Assembly (NCBI GenBank): GCA_963932465.1
Contig: OZ010795.1
Span: forward strand, 521,053,451-521,117,450
Direction of reading: 5' to 3'
Source of the DNA: Maratus speciosus
Taxonomy: Eukaryota; Arthropoda; Arachnida; Araneae; Salticidae
DNA length: 64,000 nucleotides
A program made the translations under genes and the position numbers. The notes below the pieces were generated by a model. That model saw only the letters and a list, made by a program, of their open reading frames with translations. It had not been told where the DNA came from and searched no databases. Below are positions 47,527 through 58,409 of this stretch, piece by piece (position 1 is the stretch's first letter; each line of letters begins with the position of its first letter).

Positions 47527-47979
47527 CCGGGTGTCCTAAAAAGGACTGACTGATTTTAAAATTCAATAACTTGCAAACGGTGACAGATATTTAAAAATTT
47601 CTTGCAGGAGGTTTATGCATAAGGTCAAAAGTTTTATTACAGTGATTTTCGATTTTAGTTCGAATTACAAACAATAGATGGCGCTGTAAGCGATAGTCTC
47701 TAAATACTGGCTCGATTTTTGGTCCTTTCTTTTGTTCCATGCGGAAAAAGGAGATGGAAATGTATTATCCGGACCACGAAGTACCAAAAATCGAGTTTGA
47801 ATTTAGCGTCTATTGATCGCAGCGCTATCTATTATTTGTAGTTCGAACTAAAATTGAAAATCACTGAAAAAAAAAAATTGACCTTATGCATAACCCTCCT
47901 GCAAGAATTTTTTAAATATCTGTCACCGTTTGCAAGTTATTGAATTTTAAAATCAGTCAGTCCTTTTTAGGACACCCGG
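47527..47979. mobile_element. 453-bp palindromic MITE with TA flanks
   Basis: The ends are ccgggtgtcctaaaaaggac and its inverse gtcctttttaggacacccgg, bordered by TA on both sides. The arms remain paired for about 170 bp ('ttttaaaattcaataacttg', 'aacggtgacagatattt', 'cttgcaggagg', 'cttatgcataag'). The centre carries 'gatggcgctgtaagcg' and an equivalent inverse. TA duplication fits a Tc1/mariner-type non-autonomous element. Confidence 0.88.
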
Positions 47980-48088
47980 TATAACTTTTCTATGTTTACT
48001 GAAAAAAGTAAATATTTCTAATACGGTGAAGTTAGAACTAAAGTATTCATTTTTATTTCAATTTAGTTAGTATAATTGCAAATTCATT

Positions 48089-49118
48089 ATGTCTGCAGGA
48101 CGGCCTAAAAAAACGAGAATTCAACTTTAACGAAAGAAAGCCGAGTCCGATTAGAAATACTGAAATTGAAAATGATATTTCAACGTCTAGACCAATTCGT
48201 GCTGCTAAAGACAGAAGCCGACAAAAGATCGCTGATATGATGTATTGTCTTAATGAATTTAGATCCTAAGAATTATATCAATTGCGTGCATCAAAAAGAC
48301 GGAAAAGTGTTGGCAAAAGGAACGAAATCCGCATTCAACCCATACGTGAAATGCAGCATTGTTCCATTCAGCACATAGCAAATGAAATAAATAAGCGACA
48401 GGATCAAGATTTAGAAGAACAAAGACGCCGTAACATAAGACGCCTGCAAATTTTAGTAAAGAAACGAATGAGAACAGGGAAGCGCGCAGTTAACAAAGAA
48501 GCAACATACCAAAAATTGGGTTCTTTTCACATTGAATGTATTCATTATAAAGCAATTCATTTTCCAGAAGAACGTGTATCTAATCAAATTAACCAGGACT
48601 CATTTGGAGACTGCTGCTTACATTGACGAATTAAGCTTGACTTCCCCAATTTTCCAGTTGAATTGGTGCGTCTCTTTTTTAAATGCCATCCATTTGTTGA
48701 AAATTTCCACAAAAAAAATTCTCATTTAAATTCATGCTTTGCTTTGGCTTCATTTAAGGCACATGATGATCGAACAATTAACAGCCATGGTATTTACAGC
48801 TTTGTCGCCGGAGGACAAATTTATCATAAGATGAATATGGCAGCTCATCCAACACAAAACAGTGAAGGTGAATTCGAACGACCGCAATATGGTCAGATGT
48901 ACTTTTTAAGTTCAGAAGATGCTGTTAACGAAAGACTCGAAAACCATGGAATCAGACGAAATTTAATGGAACTTTTAGAGCATATTATACGGTCTCAAAA
49001 TATGTTTGCACAATCATTTATGATGATGCTTTTTTTTTCTTCTCGTGGAAGATGGTTACGTAGTTTTTTTAGTTTATGGGTCTTCTTGATAGATGTCATA
49101 CAAAGTATAAAAAATTGA
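48089..49118 (+). pseudogene. Helitron-type protein, N-terminal region, broken
   Basis: An ATG at 48089 opens MSAGRPKKTRI, after which an A-run causes a frame change. The new frame runs through TSRPIRAAKDRSRQKIADMM, a stop, a basic coiled region (EEQRRRNIRRLQILVKKR) and a SFHIECIHYKAIHFPEE segment. After an in-frame TGA (48624) comes PVELVRLFFKCHPFVENFH. It then reads NSCFALASFKA, GIYSFVAGGQIYHKMN, GQMYFLSSEDAVNERLEN and NMFAQSFMMM. This order (Cys-type motif, LL-F.., F...IR.YN...AFAS, G.Y.F...GQIYH, Q.YI.D...A...R) is the Helitron_like_N domain. Rep and helicase domains are absent, so this is a truncated relic. Confidence 0.82.
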
Positions 49119-49520
49119 AGAACAGTTTAATTTATTTAATCGATAATTACATTTCAAAGCTTTTAATACAAATAGATTTATATGGAATCAATATACGTTT
49201 TAAAACTATTCTTGAGTGGAAAACTTTTTTATAATTCTAGTAAAAATATTTTCATTTTTCTGGGGTTTTTTTTTGTTTTTTTTTTCCTCTTTTGATAATT
49301 TCCATTTTTGATAATTACCAAATTTTCTTAGTTTATACGCTCTTCTTTATAAATGTCTTTAAAAAATATCAAAATTTGCAGACTAGTTGCATTTATAAAA
49401 TTGATTTCATAAATTTTAATATGAATAGATTTATGCGAAATCAATATATGTTTTAAAAGTATTTTTGAGTAGTGCGTTTTCTTTAATACAATTCTAAAAA
49501 TTCAGATAAAATGAAATACA
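49073..49520 (+). repeat. Two-copy tandem repeat, ~258 bp
   Basis: Blocks 'agtttatgggtcttcttgat', 'aatacaaatagatttat', 'gaaatcaatata.gttttaaaa' and 'ttgagt' are repeated about 258 bp downstream (from 49330). The first copy overlaps the last codons of the Helitron relic frame, so that tail is probably repeat sequence and not native protein. Confidence 0.6.
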
Positions 49521-50010
49521 AATCCTTTAACACTTTACCTTTCCATCCTGAAATAAATTATTTGATTATTATAAATGAAATATAAGAAAAGTAATAGTAT
49601 AAAAAACCATCTTCTGTTAGGATAAAGGTTCAAAAGCATGTTCTCTTTCAAACAACAGCTTATATCTGGTTTAGACAACTCGGTTCTACTGGCTTTGACG
49701 ACGAATCTCTTAAAAGGAATAATGTGCAAAGCTAATTTAGTCAAAATGGGAAGATGTTAATATTTTGATCTTAAAATAACTTTCAGATATAATAATATAG
49801 ATTACGTACAATATCAAAAAATATTTTATATGAATGTATCAAATATAGAACATGAATATATATAAAACATTTCCTTCAAAAAATACATTACAACTGCAAT
49901 GAATTCAAAAGAAATGCATTTACAATTTACTATCGTTTGACATATTTCATTTAAAGATTATTTTGTTAGTTAAAGCTTACACTGTTTCTTGTTTCCCCAC
50001 TGGTTAAAAA
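49521..50010. other. No feature recognised
   Basis: AT-rich spacer before the 139-bp satellite. Confidence 0.4.
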
Positions 50011-51633
50011 TAAGCATAAATACTATTCTGTCTCAATCTCAGCGTGCCTCAAATACCTTTTTTGGGTAGTCAAAAAATGGCACTTGACACGTGTCTGGCA
50101 CAGGTTTTGGGCCGACTAAAGTGTCTGTCACTTTCAAAATATTTTTTTCTAAGCATAAATATTATTCTGTCTCAATCTCAGCGTGCCTCAAATACCTTTT
50201 TTGGGAAGTCAAAAAATGGCACTTGACACGTGTCTGGCACAGTTTTTGGGCCGACTAAAGTGTCTGTCATTTTCAAAATATTTTTTTCTAAGCATAAATA
50301 TTATTCTGTCTCAATCTCAGCGTGCCTCCAATGCCTTTTTGGTAGTCAAAAAATGGCACTTGACACGTGTCTGGCACAAGTTTTGGGCCGACTAAAGTGT
50401 CTGTCATTTTCAAAATATTTTTTTCTAAGCATAAATACTATTCCGTCTCAATCTCAGCGTACCTCAAATACCTTCTTTGGGTAGTCAAAAAATGGCACTT
50501 GACACGTGTCTGGCACAGGTTTTGGGCCGACTAAAGTGTCTGTCACTTTCAAAATATTTTTTTCTAAGCATAAATACTATTCTGTCTCAATCTCAGCGTG
50601 CCTCAAATACCTTTTTTGGGTAGTCAAAAAATGGCACTTGACACGTGTCTGGCACAGGTTTTGGGCCGACTAAAGTGTCTGTCACTTTCAAAATATTTTT
50701 TTCTAAGCATAAATATTATTCTGTCTCAATCTCAGCGTGCCTCAAATACCTTTTTTGGGAAGTCAAAAAATGGCACTTGACACGTGTCTGGCACAGTTTT
50801 TGGGCCGACTAAAGTGTCTGTCATTTTCAAAATATTTTTTTCTAAGCATAAATATTATTCTGTCTCAATCTCAGCGTGCCTCCAATGCCTTTTTGGTAGT
50901 CAAAAAATGGCACTTGACACGTGTCTGGCACAAGTTTTGGGCCGACTAAAGTGTCTGTCATTTTCAAAATATTTTTTTCTAAGCATAAATACTATTCCGT
51001 CTCAATCTCAGCGTGCCTCAAATACCTTCTTTGGGTAGTCAAAAAATGGCACTTGACACGTGTCTGGCACAGGTTTTGGGCCGACTAAAGTGTCTGTCAC
51101 TTTCAAAATATTTTTTTCTAAGCATAAATACTATTCTGTCTCAATCTCAGCGTGCCTCAAATACCTTTTTTGGGTAGTCAAAAAATGGCACTTGACACGT
51201 GTCTGGCACAAGTTTTGGGCCGACTAAAGTGTCTGTCATTTTCAAAATATTTTTTTCTAAGCATAAATACTATTCTGTCTCAATCTCAGCGTGCCTCAAA
51301 TACCTTTTTGGGGTAGTCAAAAAATGGCACTTGACACGTGTCTGGCACAGGTTTTGGGCCGACTAAAGTGTCTGTCATTTTCAAAATATTTTTTTCTAAG
51401 CATAAATACTACTCTGCCTCAATCTCAGCGTGCCTAAAATACCTTTTTTGGGTAGTCAAAAAATGGCACTTGACACGTGTCTGGCACAAGTTTTGGGCCG
51501 ACTAAAGTGTCTGTCACTTTCAAATTATTTTTTTCTAAGCATAAATATTATTCTGTCTCAATCTCAGCGTGCCTCCAATACCTCTTTGGGTATTCAAAAA
51601 ATGGCACTTGACACGTGTCTGGCACAGTTTTTG
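50011..51633 (+). repeat. 139-bp satellite, 12 units, with 554-bp higher-order repeat
   Basis: Units begin at 50011, 50150, 50289, 50426, 50565, 50704, 50843, 50980, 51119, 51258, 51397 and 51536. All are 139 bp except the third and seventh, which are 137. Each has 'ctcaatctcagcgtgcct', 'atggcacttgacacgtgtc' (with the palindrome GACACGTGTC) and 'gggccgactaaagtgtctgt'. Units 1-4 match units 5-8 in order, including the 2-bp deletion and private substitutions, so a 554-bp block was duplicated. The final unit is truncated near 51633. Open frames through the array merely follow the repeat. Confidence 0.95.
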
Positions 51634-53019
51634 GACCACGATCCTTCAGCCAGACATTCGATTTTGTATTCAGGCATTAGAAAAGAGGTGTTGCACAAAT
51701 TTTCAGGGTGCCTCAAATACCTACTCAAAAATGTTCAACAGTTCTCCTACTAACAGAAATTACCGTCATTAATCATTTTAAGGTAGTGAAATTATTTGAT
51801 TTTTAATAAAGAACATGTCAATGATTTAAAAGTGAATAATTTAAAAGAATAGTAGAATACATTTCTAAACGTATTTTTAAATTTAAAATTTTTAATATGT
51901 TTTAAAATATAAATTCTTAATACAAATATACAAATGTAATCAAATACTTATTATAAATATTTGGCTTTTATTTTTAAATACGTTGTATTTGAAGTGAATT
52001 TGAAACAAATGTTTTGAGAATATATTTTACAGACTATAAATTTGTTGATATATTACTTTTCATTAATCATTTGACTTACATTAATCATTAACTTACAGCT
52101 TTTTCCCCAACGTGTAAGTCGGTATTACGAAGTCAAACAGAATAATGAATGATCTCTTTATGGATTAGCTGAGGAATGTGTTACTATTAAGAAATATCAT
52201 ACATTAGAAAATGTCAAAATATTTGTGGTCTCATTGCGATTTCAACTGGTTTTACAAGGTAAGATTACGGATGACTTTCAAGATGCATTTATTAGGGAAA
52301 AGCCTGCATAAAGTTTTACCTTTTCCAAACTATATTACGGCATGTCGTATTGATTGATTGTCTATTTCAGTCGGAAATATATGATAATTTTTAGCGCGTC
52401 AAACTCCTAAAATGCAGCTTGAGAAAAATATTTTATTTATGATATACAGAAACTACAGTCATCTATTAACGGAATCATATAAAATTATTTAATTTTTAAT
52501 GCGGAATTATTAAAGAATGGTCCTTAAGATTTTTGAGAAATTTTGCATAATAAAGCATTAATTAATGGAAAATATTTAAATAATTAATATCATTTTAGTT
52601 GTAATGTGCAGTTTCTCGAATTAAAATTTCAAACTCCTTTTCTGTCAGACATATGAACATGTACATGTATGAAAAGTAGTGTAATTTTAGAGGAATGAAT
52701 AGAACAACAATGAATAATAAAAATATTCTGTGATGATGACCGCGGGGTAGCCAACCGAAAGTACCAAGAAATTTAACTTATCTTGTAGCATCTAGATTAT
52801 TATTACTATTTTCGACTTTGAAGTAAAACTGTGATATTTTTAAAGTGGTTATTGTATATTTTTTGTGATTGAAAAAGGGTGGAATATTGCATTTCGTCTT
52901 ATGATTTTTTTTTTTATATTTTTATAGTGACACATAAGAACTAGCGTTTAAATGTGTTTTATGTCTATTAAATGTTTTAAAAGCATTTTCCCCATATCTG
53001 TGTATTTTTCTGTTGTTTT
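51634..53019. other. No feature recognised
   Basis: A partial echo of the satellite (gggtgcctcaaatacct) occurs near 51707. The rest is AT-rich without recognised content. Confidence 0.4.
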
Positions 53020-53022
53020 CAC

Positions 53023-53062
<40 letters not shown>

Positions 53063-53251
53063 TAAAGTTACTAAACTTTTTCTAGGAAACTGGGATTCCT
53101 AGAACATTTTATGTAAAGGCAACAACGAAAATTCTGTAACAGACCCTGTTACAGGAATTTTCGTTGTTGCTGTTACATAAAAATTTTTATAGGAATCCCA
53201 GTTTCCTAGAAAAACTTTAATAACTTTACAGATTTTTTTTTTTTTACAGTG
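53020..53251. mobile_element. 232-bp foldback element with A/T-run arms
   Basis: The left end is cactgta followed by an A-run of about 33, then 'tctgtaaagtta', 'aaactttttctaggaaactg' and 'ggattcct'. The right arm is the inverse and ends in a T-run of about 13 plus tacagtg. The centre is 'acagaccctgt'. The stem is almost perfect apart from unequal homopolymer lengths. Confidence 0.88.
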
Positions 53252-53653
53252 TGGCAATGTGTCACAAAAACGTTATTAAATGGAATACTTTAATTCATAT
53301 TCAAATTGTCTTAATCCATAAATACAATCCTTTTTTTAGATTTTAATTTTTACAAGAATTTTAAACAGGTCTGATGAAGCCAAATATAGTTATTTTATTT
53401 TACATTTTTACTTCGACAAAGAGCATGTTGCAAGACACCAGTAATAACTTTATTTTTTTTAAAAGCTACATGTTATTAAATGTCTTTTGGTGCTTTAATG
53501 AAAAGTTTTAAATATATAGATATATATACTTCATATAAAAAAGTATTTTCTGTTCTCCCGATACTTCAAGTATTAACAGAGAGAAAAATTTATTAATGCA
53601 CAATTTTTACAACTAAAGAATTAGATAACCATTTAACACCTTGTAATATTTTT

Positions 53654-54710
53654 TTTCTTATTGTTTAAAAGGTGTAAGATTAAAACTTTAAAAACAGTAA
53701 AATAGTTTTTTTTACTGTTGACATGTTTCAACTCATCCAGGGTCATTTTCAAAACAAATAAATAATGATATTTTGAAATTGCACGGTCTATGATTCAATG
53801 AACTGAAACGCCATCATTTAGTTTTTCATGTAACGCACACTTTTTATTTAATTTAGTTGTATGTTTATTTCTATTTTCTATGCCCTTGAGTACCTAAAGC
53901 CACAGTTTTGGTAAGTTGAATGATACTGTATCGTTACATATGTTATTTTTACGTGTTAGAATCTCTATTGTTTCTCTTATAACGGATAATATTTATGGAT
54001 AATAATCGCTTACGATGTAATTACGATATTCAAATGATTAGCAGGAGCAGTGTTGCCAGATTGGGTACTTTTTTGTCCCCAGATTGTTGATTATCACCGG
54101 TTTTTTTGAAATATAAATATTCGACCTATTTAAGCATAGATTAAGAATTCTGAAAAATAGCGCAAATTATACTATTTTAAAAAAAGTGGTGACAGTCAAA
54201 TAATCTGAATTAAAAAAGTCCCCAATCTGGCAACACTGAGCAGGAGATTAAAATACAGAAAAAAAGCAGCTGATATTAAATATAATATTAAACCCACAAC
54301 CTTGGCAAGATTACATCAAGATGAAATCATTAATATAAATTCCTGCGAAAATAAATTTTCCCCTCTAAATAATATTATCCATACATTATAAGAGAAACAA
54401 TAAAGATTCTAACACGTAAAAATAACATATGTAACGGTACAGCATCATTCAACTTACCAAAACAGTGGCTCGAGGAACTCAGGAATTTAGAAAAGAGAAA
54501 TAAACATACAAGTAAAATAAATAAAAAGTAACATGTGTTACTTAAAAAACATTTCAGTTCATTGCATCATAGACCGTGCAATTTTAGAATATCATTATTT
54601 ATTTGTTTTGAAAATGACTCTGGATGAGTTGAAACATGTCAACAGTCAAATAAAACTATTTTACTGTTTTCAAAGTTTTAAACTCACACGTTATTAGCAA
54701 TAAGAAATAA
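53654..54710. mobile_element. ~1.06-kb foldback element
   Basis: Arms of about 350 bp: 'aaaactttaaaaacagtaaa', 'tgacatgtttcaactcatcc', 'ggtcattttcaaaacaaata', 'acggtctatgat', 'aagttgaatgatactgta', 'tattgtttctcttataa' and 'tatggataat' recur inverted between 54360 and 54700. The central 350 bp is unpaired except for the hAT-type MITE inserted there. Confidence 0.82.
54048..54238. mobile_element. hAT-type MITE with perfect 8-bp target duplication
   Basis: Perfect ends cagtgttgccagattggg and cccaatctggcaacactg enclose 191 bp. The flanks are agcaggag at 54040-54047 and 54239-54246, an exact 8-bp duplication. It is nested in the loop of the larger foldback, so it is younger than that element. Confidence 0.92.
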
Positions 54711-55290
54711 TAAACTAAGAAACTTTTACAACGTAATTTTGGAAAAAATACAACTAAAATGGCATGTTGTTCCTTCAAGTATAATAAATACTTTTATTAA
54801 ATACTCCTTGAAGCCATAACTGACTAAAAGCGAATGTTTAGATTCAGATAGCAGTTTCATCTATAACTCATAAAAGATTAGTATTTGAAAGAAATACTCG
54901 TGTATTCCCATACTTATTAAGTAGTAAGACTTGAATCTTATTTATCCCTTAATTGAAATTGGATAGTATATTTTGAAAACATTCATGTAAAAAGCATTTT
55001 TTATTTCTATCTTAATTTATATTCTTCAAGTTGATTGTATTTTCTCTTAGCGGCTTTCCCTTGATAATAGAAATAACAAATGATTTCTCTTTCTCGACAC
55101 ATGGATACAGGTGAAAAGAAATTTATTCTCAGTTCGTTTATTTTTAAATTTAAATAACAATTATGATACACCTTAAAAATAAAATAAAAAGTTTTCATCA
55201 ATTTGTGAGTAAATTGAAAAATACGTGTTAATTCGATATTTTAAAGGTGAATTTAATAAGAAATGTAATATGATTGATTCGTATATGATA
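54711..55290. other. No feature recognised
   Basis: AT-rich spacer between foldback and long-TIR transposon. Confidence 0.4.
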
Positions 55291-55311
55291 TATATATATA
55301 TATATATATAT
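55291..55311. repeat. (TA)n microsatellite bordering transposon
   Basis: Uninterrupted TA run directly abutting the left end of the long-TIR element. Confidence 0.9.
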
Positions 55312-55631
55312 ACAGGGTGCAATATGTTATCAATCGCCGACCTTTAATTTCTTAACCGTAGATCGTAGACATACAGTTCCAAGCATGTTGTGGCATTATT
55401 TAAAGTAAAAAATCAATTTTATTAAAATTACGAAATCTAACATTTTATACGGTCCCCCAGTCCCTAAAGTTATATTTAGTAAATGTTTGCACATATCATA
55501 ACAAAGCAAAAAGTTAATATACAAGATATAACACAAAAAGTTTGATATCTGTACTACAAAAATTGAAACAGTTATTATGTTTCAAAGTTTGAGATTTTTG
55601 CACAGGATTTTGTCTTATATTGCGGGATCAG

Positions 55632-56387
55632 TTAAGGGGTCTTGTACCTTTTAAACGCGTCGAAAATTAACGAAAATCTTCAAAGTTTGAATTAGTCTAT
55701 CTTCAAAACCTTTTCATGTATAACCATGAAATTTTGGATATTGATTAAACAGATTGTGCTTTGTAACACACTACCAACAGAAATTTATTAACCCTTGACA
55801 GAATTTCTGTATTGTTGAAATCAAAATAGCTCTTTTTTTTACCCCATAAGTCATTGCGCGCATGATATCTTGAGAAAGTATGTATGGATTGTCATGAAAT
55901 TTGGTAAATATACTAAAAAAATATGTGTGTTTAAAATGATCTACTTTTAAGTATTTACAATGGTAATATTTTTAGTTATGACTATTTTTATTCATTAAAA
56001 ATACAAATTTTTTATTTTTTTTACGAAAATATATTTTTTTTTTTATATAGTTAATGAAATAATTTTAGCCTAAGAGTAGATCATTTTAAACACGCATATA
56101 TTTTTAGTATCTTTACCAAATTTCATGCCAATCCATACATACTTTCTCAAGATATTATGTGCGCAATGGCTTATGGGGTAAAAAAAGAGCTATTTTGATT
56201 TCAACAATACACAAATTCTGTAAAGGGTTAATAATTTGTTAATGGTAGTATATTACAAAGCACAATCTGTTTAATCAATATCCAAAATTTCATGTTTATA
56301 CATAAAAAGGCTTTGAAGATAGACTAATTCAAACTTTGAAGTTTTTCATTAATGTTCGACGCGTTTAAAAGGTACAAGACCCCTTAA
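55632..56387. mobile_element. Long TTAA palindrome, copy 2
   Basis: Same element as 41944-42690, with identical ends (TTAAGGGGTCTTGTACC) and the same palindromic interior. It is inserted in the left arm of the long-TIR transposon. The right arm, read in reverse, has 'atcagttaaaagatgaatt' uninterrupted, so it records the empty TTAA site. Length is 756 bp. Confidence 0.93.
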
Positions 56388-56529
56388 AAAATGAATTGAT
56401 GTAATTCGAGATCAGAATCAGAGTGCAATGTCATTTTTACGGCGAAATCACCTTTAGTCGATATCGCCAAAACGGGGAATCACCAAAGAGGGTTATTTTA
56501 TCGAAAAATTTGAGCTAACTTTTATGGGT

Positions 56530-57791
56530 CGAACAACAATCAAACGTCAAATTAGGTAGAATCGACAACTGGAAAATAGAACATACTCACTAAGGACTAG
56601 ATAAATGGAAGCGGAATACCAACTACCAACCGAGCTACAACGAGCATGAAAATTGGGATTATGTAAATTACAACAGTTCTGCAGCGCCACACGTTCGGGA
56701 TAAAACACGAGCCATGTAGCAGTGGACATACTAGCAACGCTGAGATCGTGATGGCAATCTACGCATGCATGCAATATGCCGAAATGATACTTATTTATGG
56801 TGAGCATCAAAGGAATGCTAGATAGCCTGCGAGTGTTTATTGAGAATATTTCCATAAGGAACTACATCCAACGCGTGAAACTATAACTGATGCATTGCTC
56901 CATCTTAGAGAGACCAGATCTGTTTCATCACGACCCAGAACAAATAGACAGACAAGGTGTAATGTTTGAGTGACACCGGAGGAGGTGCTGGTATTCGCCA
57001 TTTTAATTTTACAACTGAGCACCGCGGAAATAAGCGAGGAAGGGATAAGTATGTCTGGCATTGGTTACGTGCACATGATGCGCTATCATACCATCCGACA
57101 CTGCTGCAAGCATTGATGCTGGGTGACCACGCACGACGTGTCTGATTATTGTAATTCCATGCTGAACACCTTAGAGGAAAATCCGTCCTTCCTTTGCGAA
57201 ATTCGGTGGACAGATTAGTCTATGTTTACACGGGGTACATTGTGAACGTGCACTATGTCCATTAATGGTCTCAGGAAAATTTTCATATTGCCCGCACAGT
57301 ACGACACGTGTGGTGCGATATATGAGCGACCCAGATTGTTCGACTCATCTTCTACTATGAGACCTTAACAGGCGATCGTTAACTGCATCTGGTACAAAAC
57401 ACGATACGTGACTGGTATGAAGAGCTGCCTCTTCGACATGCATGCCGCGTGTAGTTTCAACATGATGGGGCCCTCACCGCATAAAAAATTAAACGTTCGG
57501 GCGTATCTGGTTACCGAATTCGGTCAGTAGATCCTTGGATATCGTGGTCCGGTAGAGCGTCCACCGCGTTCGCCGGACTTGACAATCATGTGCTTCTACA
57601 TCTGGGGTTACATCAAGGCATAGGTCTGTGTGATAGAGAACACTTCTCTGGTTTATCTGAAGCAGCGCATCATCCTTGATTGTCACAAAATTTTCACATT
57701 TTCTATGCTCTAATGTGTCCATGACTCAGTACTGTCACGCGTTTAATTGTACATTGCTACCAATGGAGAACACATTGAGCTGTATCTCTAG
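56530..57791 (+). pseudogene. Tc1/mariner-superfamily transposase of the long-TIR element
   Basis: Conceptual blocks on the plus strand are MILIYGEHQRNAR, ELHPTRETINDALLHLRE and TRSVSSRPRTN (an N-terminal helix-turn-helix resembling the DUF4817 type). Next come a FLCEIRWTD.SMFTR block containing the first catalytic Asp, then QHDGAPSPHKKLNVRAYLV with the second Asp, and PPRSPDLTIMCFYIWGYIK. In the last, the usual TPLDFYLWG Asp is replaced by Cys. The C-terminal ATNGEHIELYL precedes a stop at 57789-57791. Several stops and frame changes break the frame. Antisense open frames here are shadows. Confidence 0.82.
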
Positions 57792-58378
57792 TAGATTGCG
57801 GCCTTTGATGTATTAATTTTTTACAGTAGATCTTCTTCTGATATTATAATAAATTCATATTTATTTTTCTGTTTAATTTTAATATTTCATTCTCCCTTTG
57901 TATACGACCCCTAAAAGTCAGCTAAAATATTTAGATGAAATAACCCTTTGGTTATACCCCGATTTGGCGATACCAGCTGAAGTTGGTTTTACTGTAAAAA
58001 GGACATTGTACCATGATTTTGATTCCATATTACTTTAATTCATCTTTTAACTGATACCTCAATGAAAGACAAAATCATGTGCAAAAAGCTCAGACTTGGA
58101 AATTTAATAACTGCGTCAATTTTTGAAGTACAGGTATCAACCTTTTTGTGTTATATCTCTTATGATATGTGTAAACTTTTACTAAACATAACTATAGGGA
58201 CTGGGGGACCGTATAAAAGTTAGCTTTCGCAATTTTTATAAAATGGATTTTTTACTATAAATAATGCCACAACATGAATATTTACCTCATTTGATACATT
58301 TTTGTAACGGAAACCGTATTTCTATGACCAACGGTTGAGAAATTAAAGAACGGCGATACATAACATGTTACATCCTGT

Positions 58379-58402
58379 ATATATACATATATATATATAT
58401 AT
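58379..58402. repeat. (TA)n microsatellite between two transposons
   Basis: A TA run with one TACATA interruption that joins the right end of the long-TIR element to the left end of the mariner dimer. Confidence 0.9.
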
Positions 58403-58409
58403 ACATGGT

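Larger units (their letters stand above)
55312..58378 (+). mobile_element. 3.07-kb DNA transposon with ~465-bp inverted repeats
   Basis: The left end acagggtgcaatatgttatc pairs with the right end gataacatgttacatcctgt allowing for mismatches. The arms continue through 'ttaatttcttaacc', 'ggtcccccagtccctaaagt' and 'tgcacatatcataa'. The left arm is interrupted by a TTAA palindrome (55632-56387) and resumes through 'gatatcgccaaaacgggg', 'gggttatttt' and 'gctaacttttatgggtcg' to about 56530. The right arm covers about 57910-58378 uninterrupted. A transposase relic lies between the arms. The element without the nested insertion is about 2.3 kb. Confidence 0.85.

Noticed and set aside
50044..51772. 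Repeated open frames through the 139-bp satellite
   Set aside because: They arise from tandem copies of a noncoding unit. The frames shift between copies and end with the array.
56547..57722. Minus-strand open frames of 74-102 codons
   Set aside because: They are antisense to the transposase relic of the long-TIR element, whose plus-strand motifs are clear.
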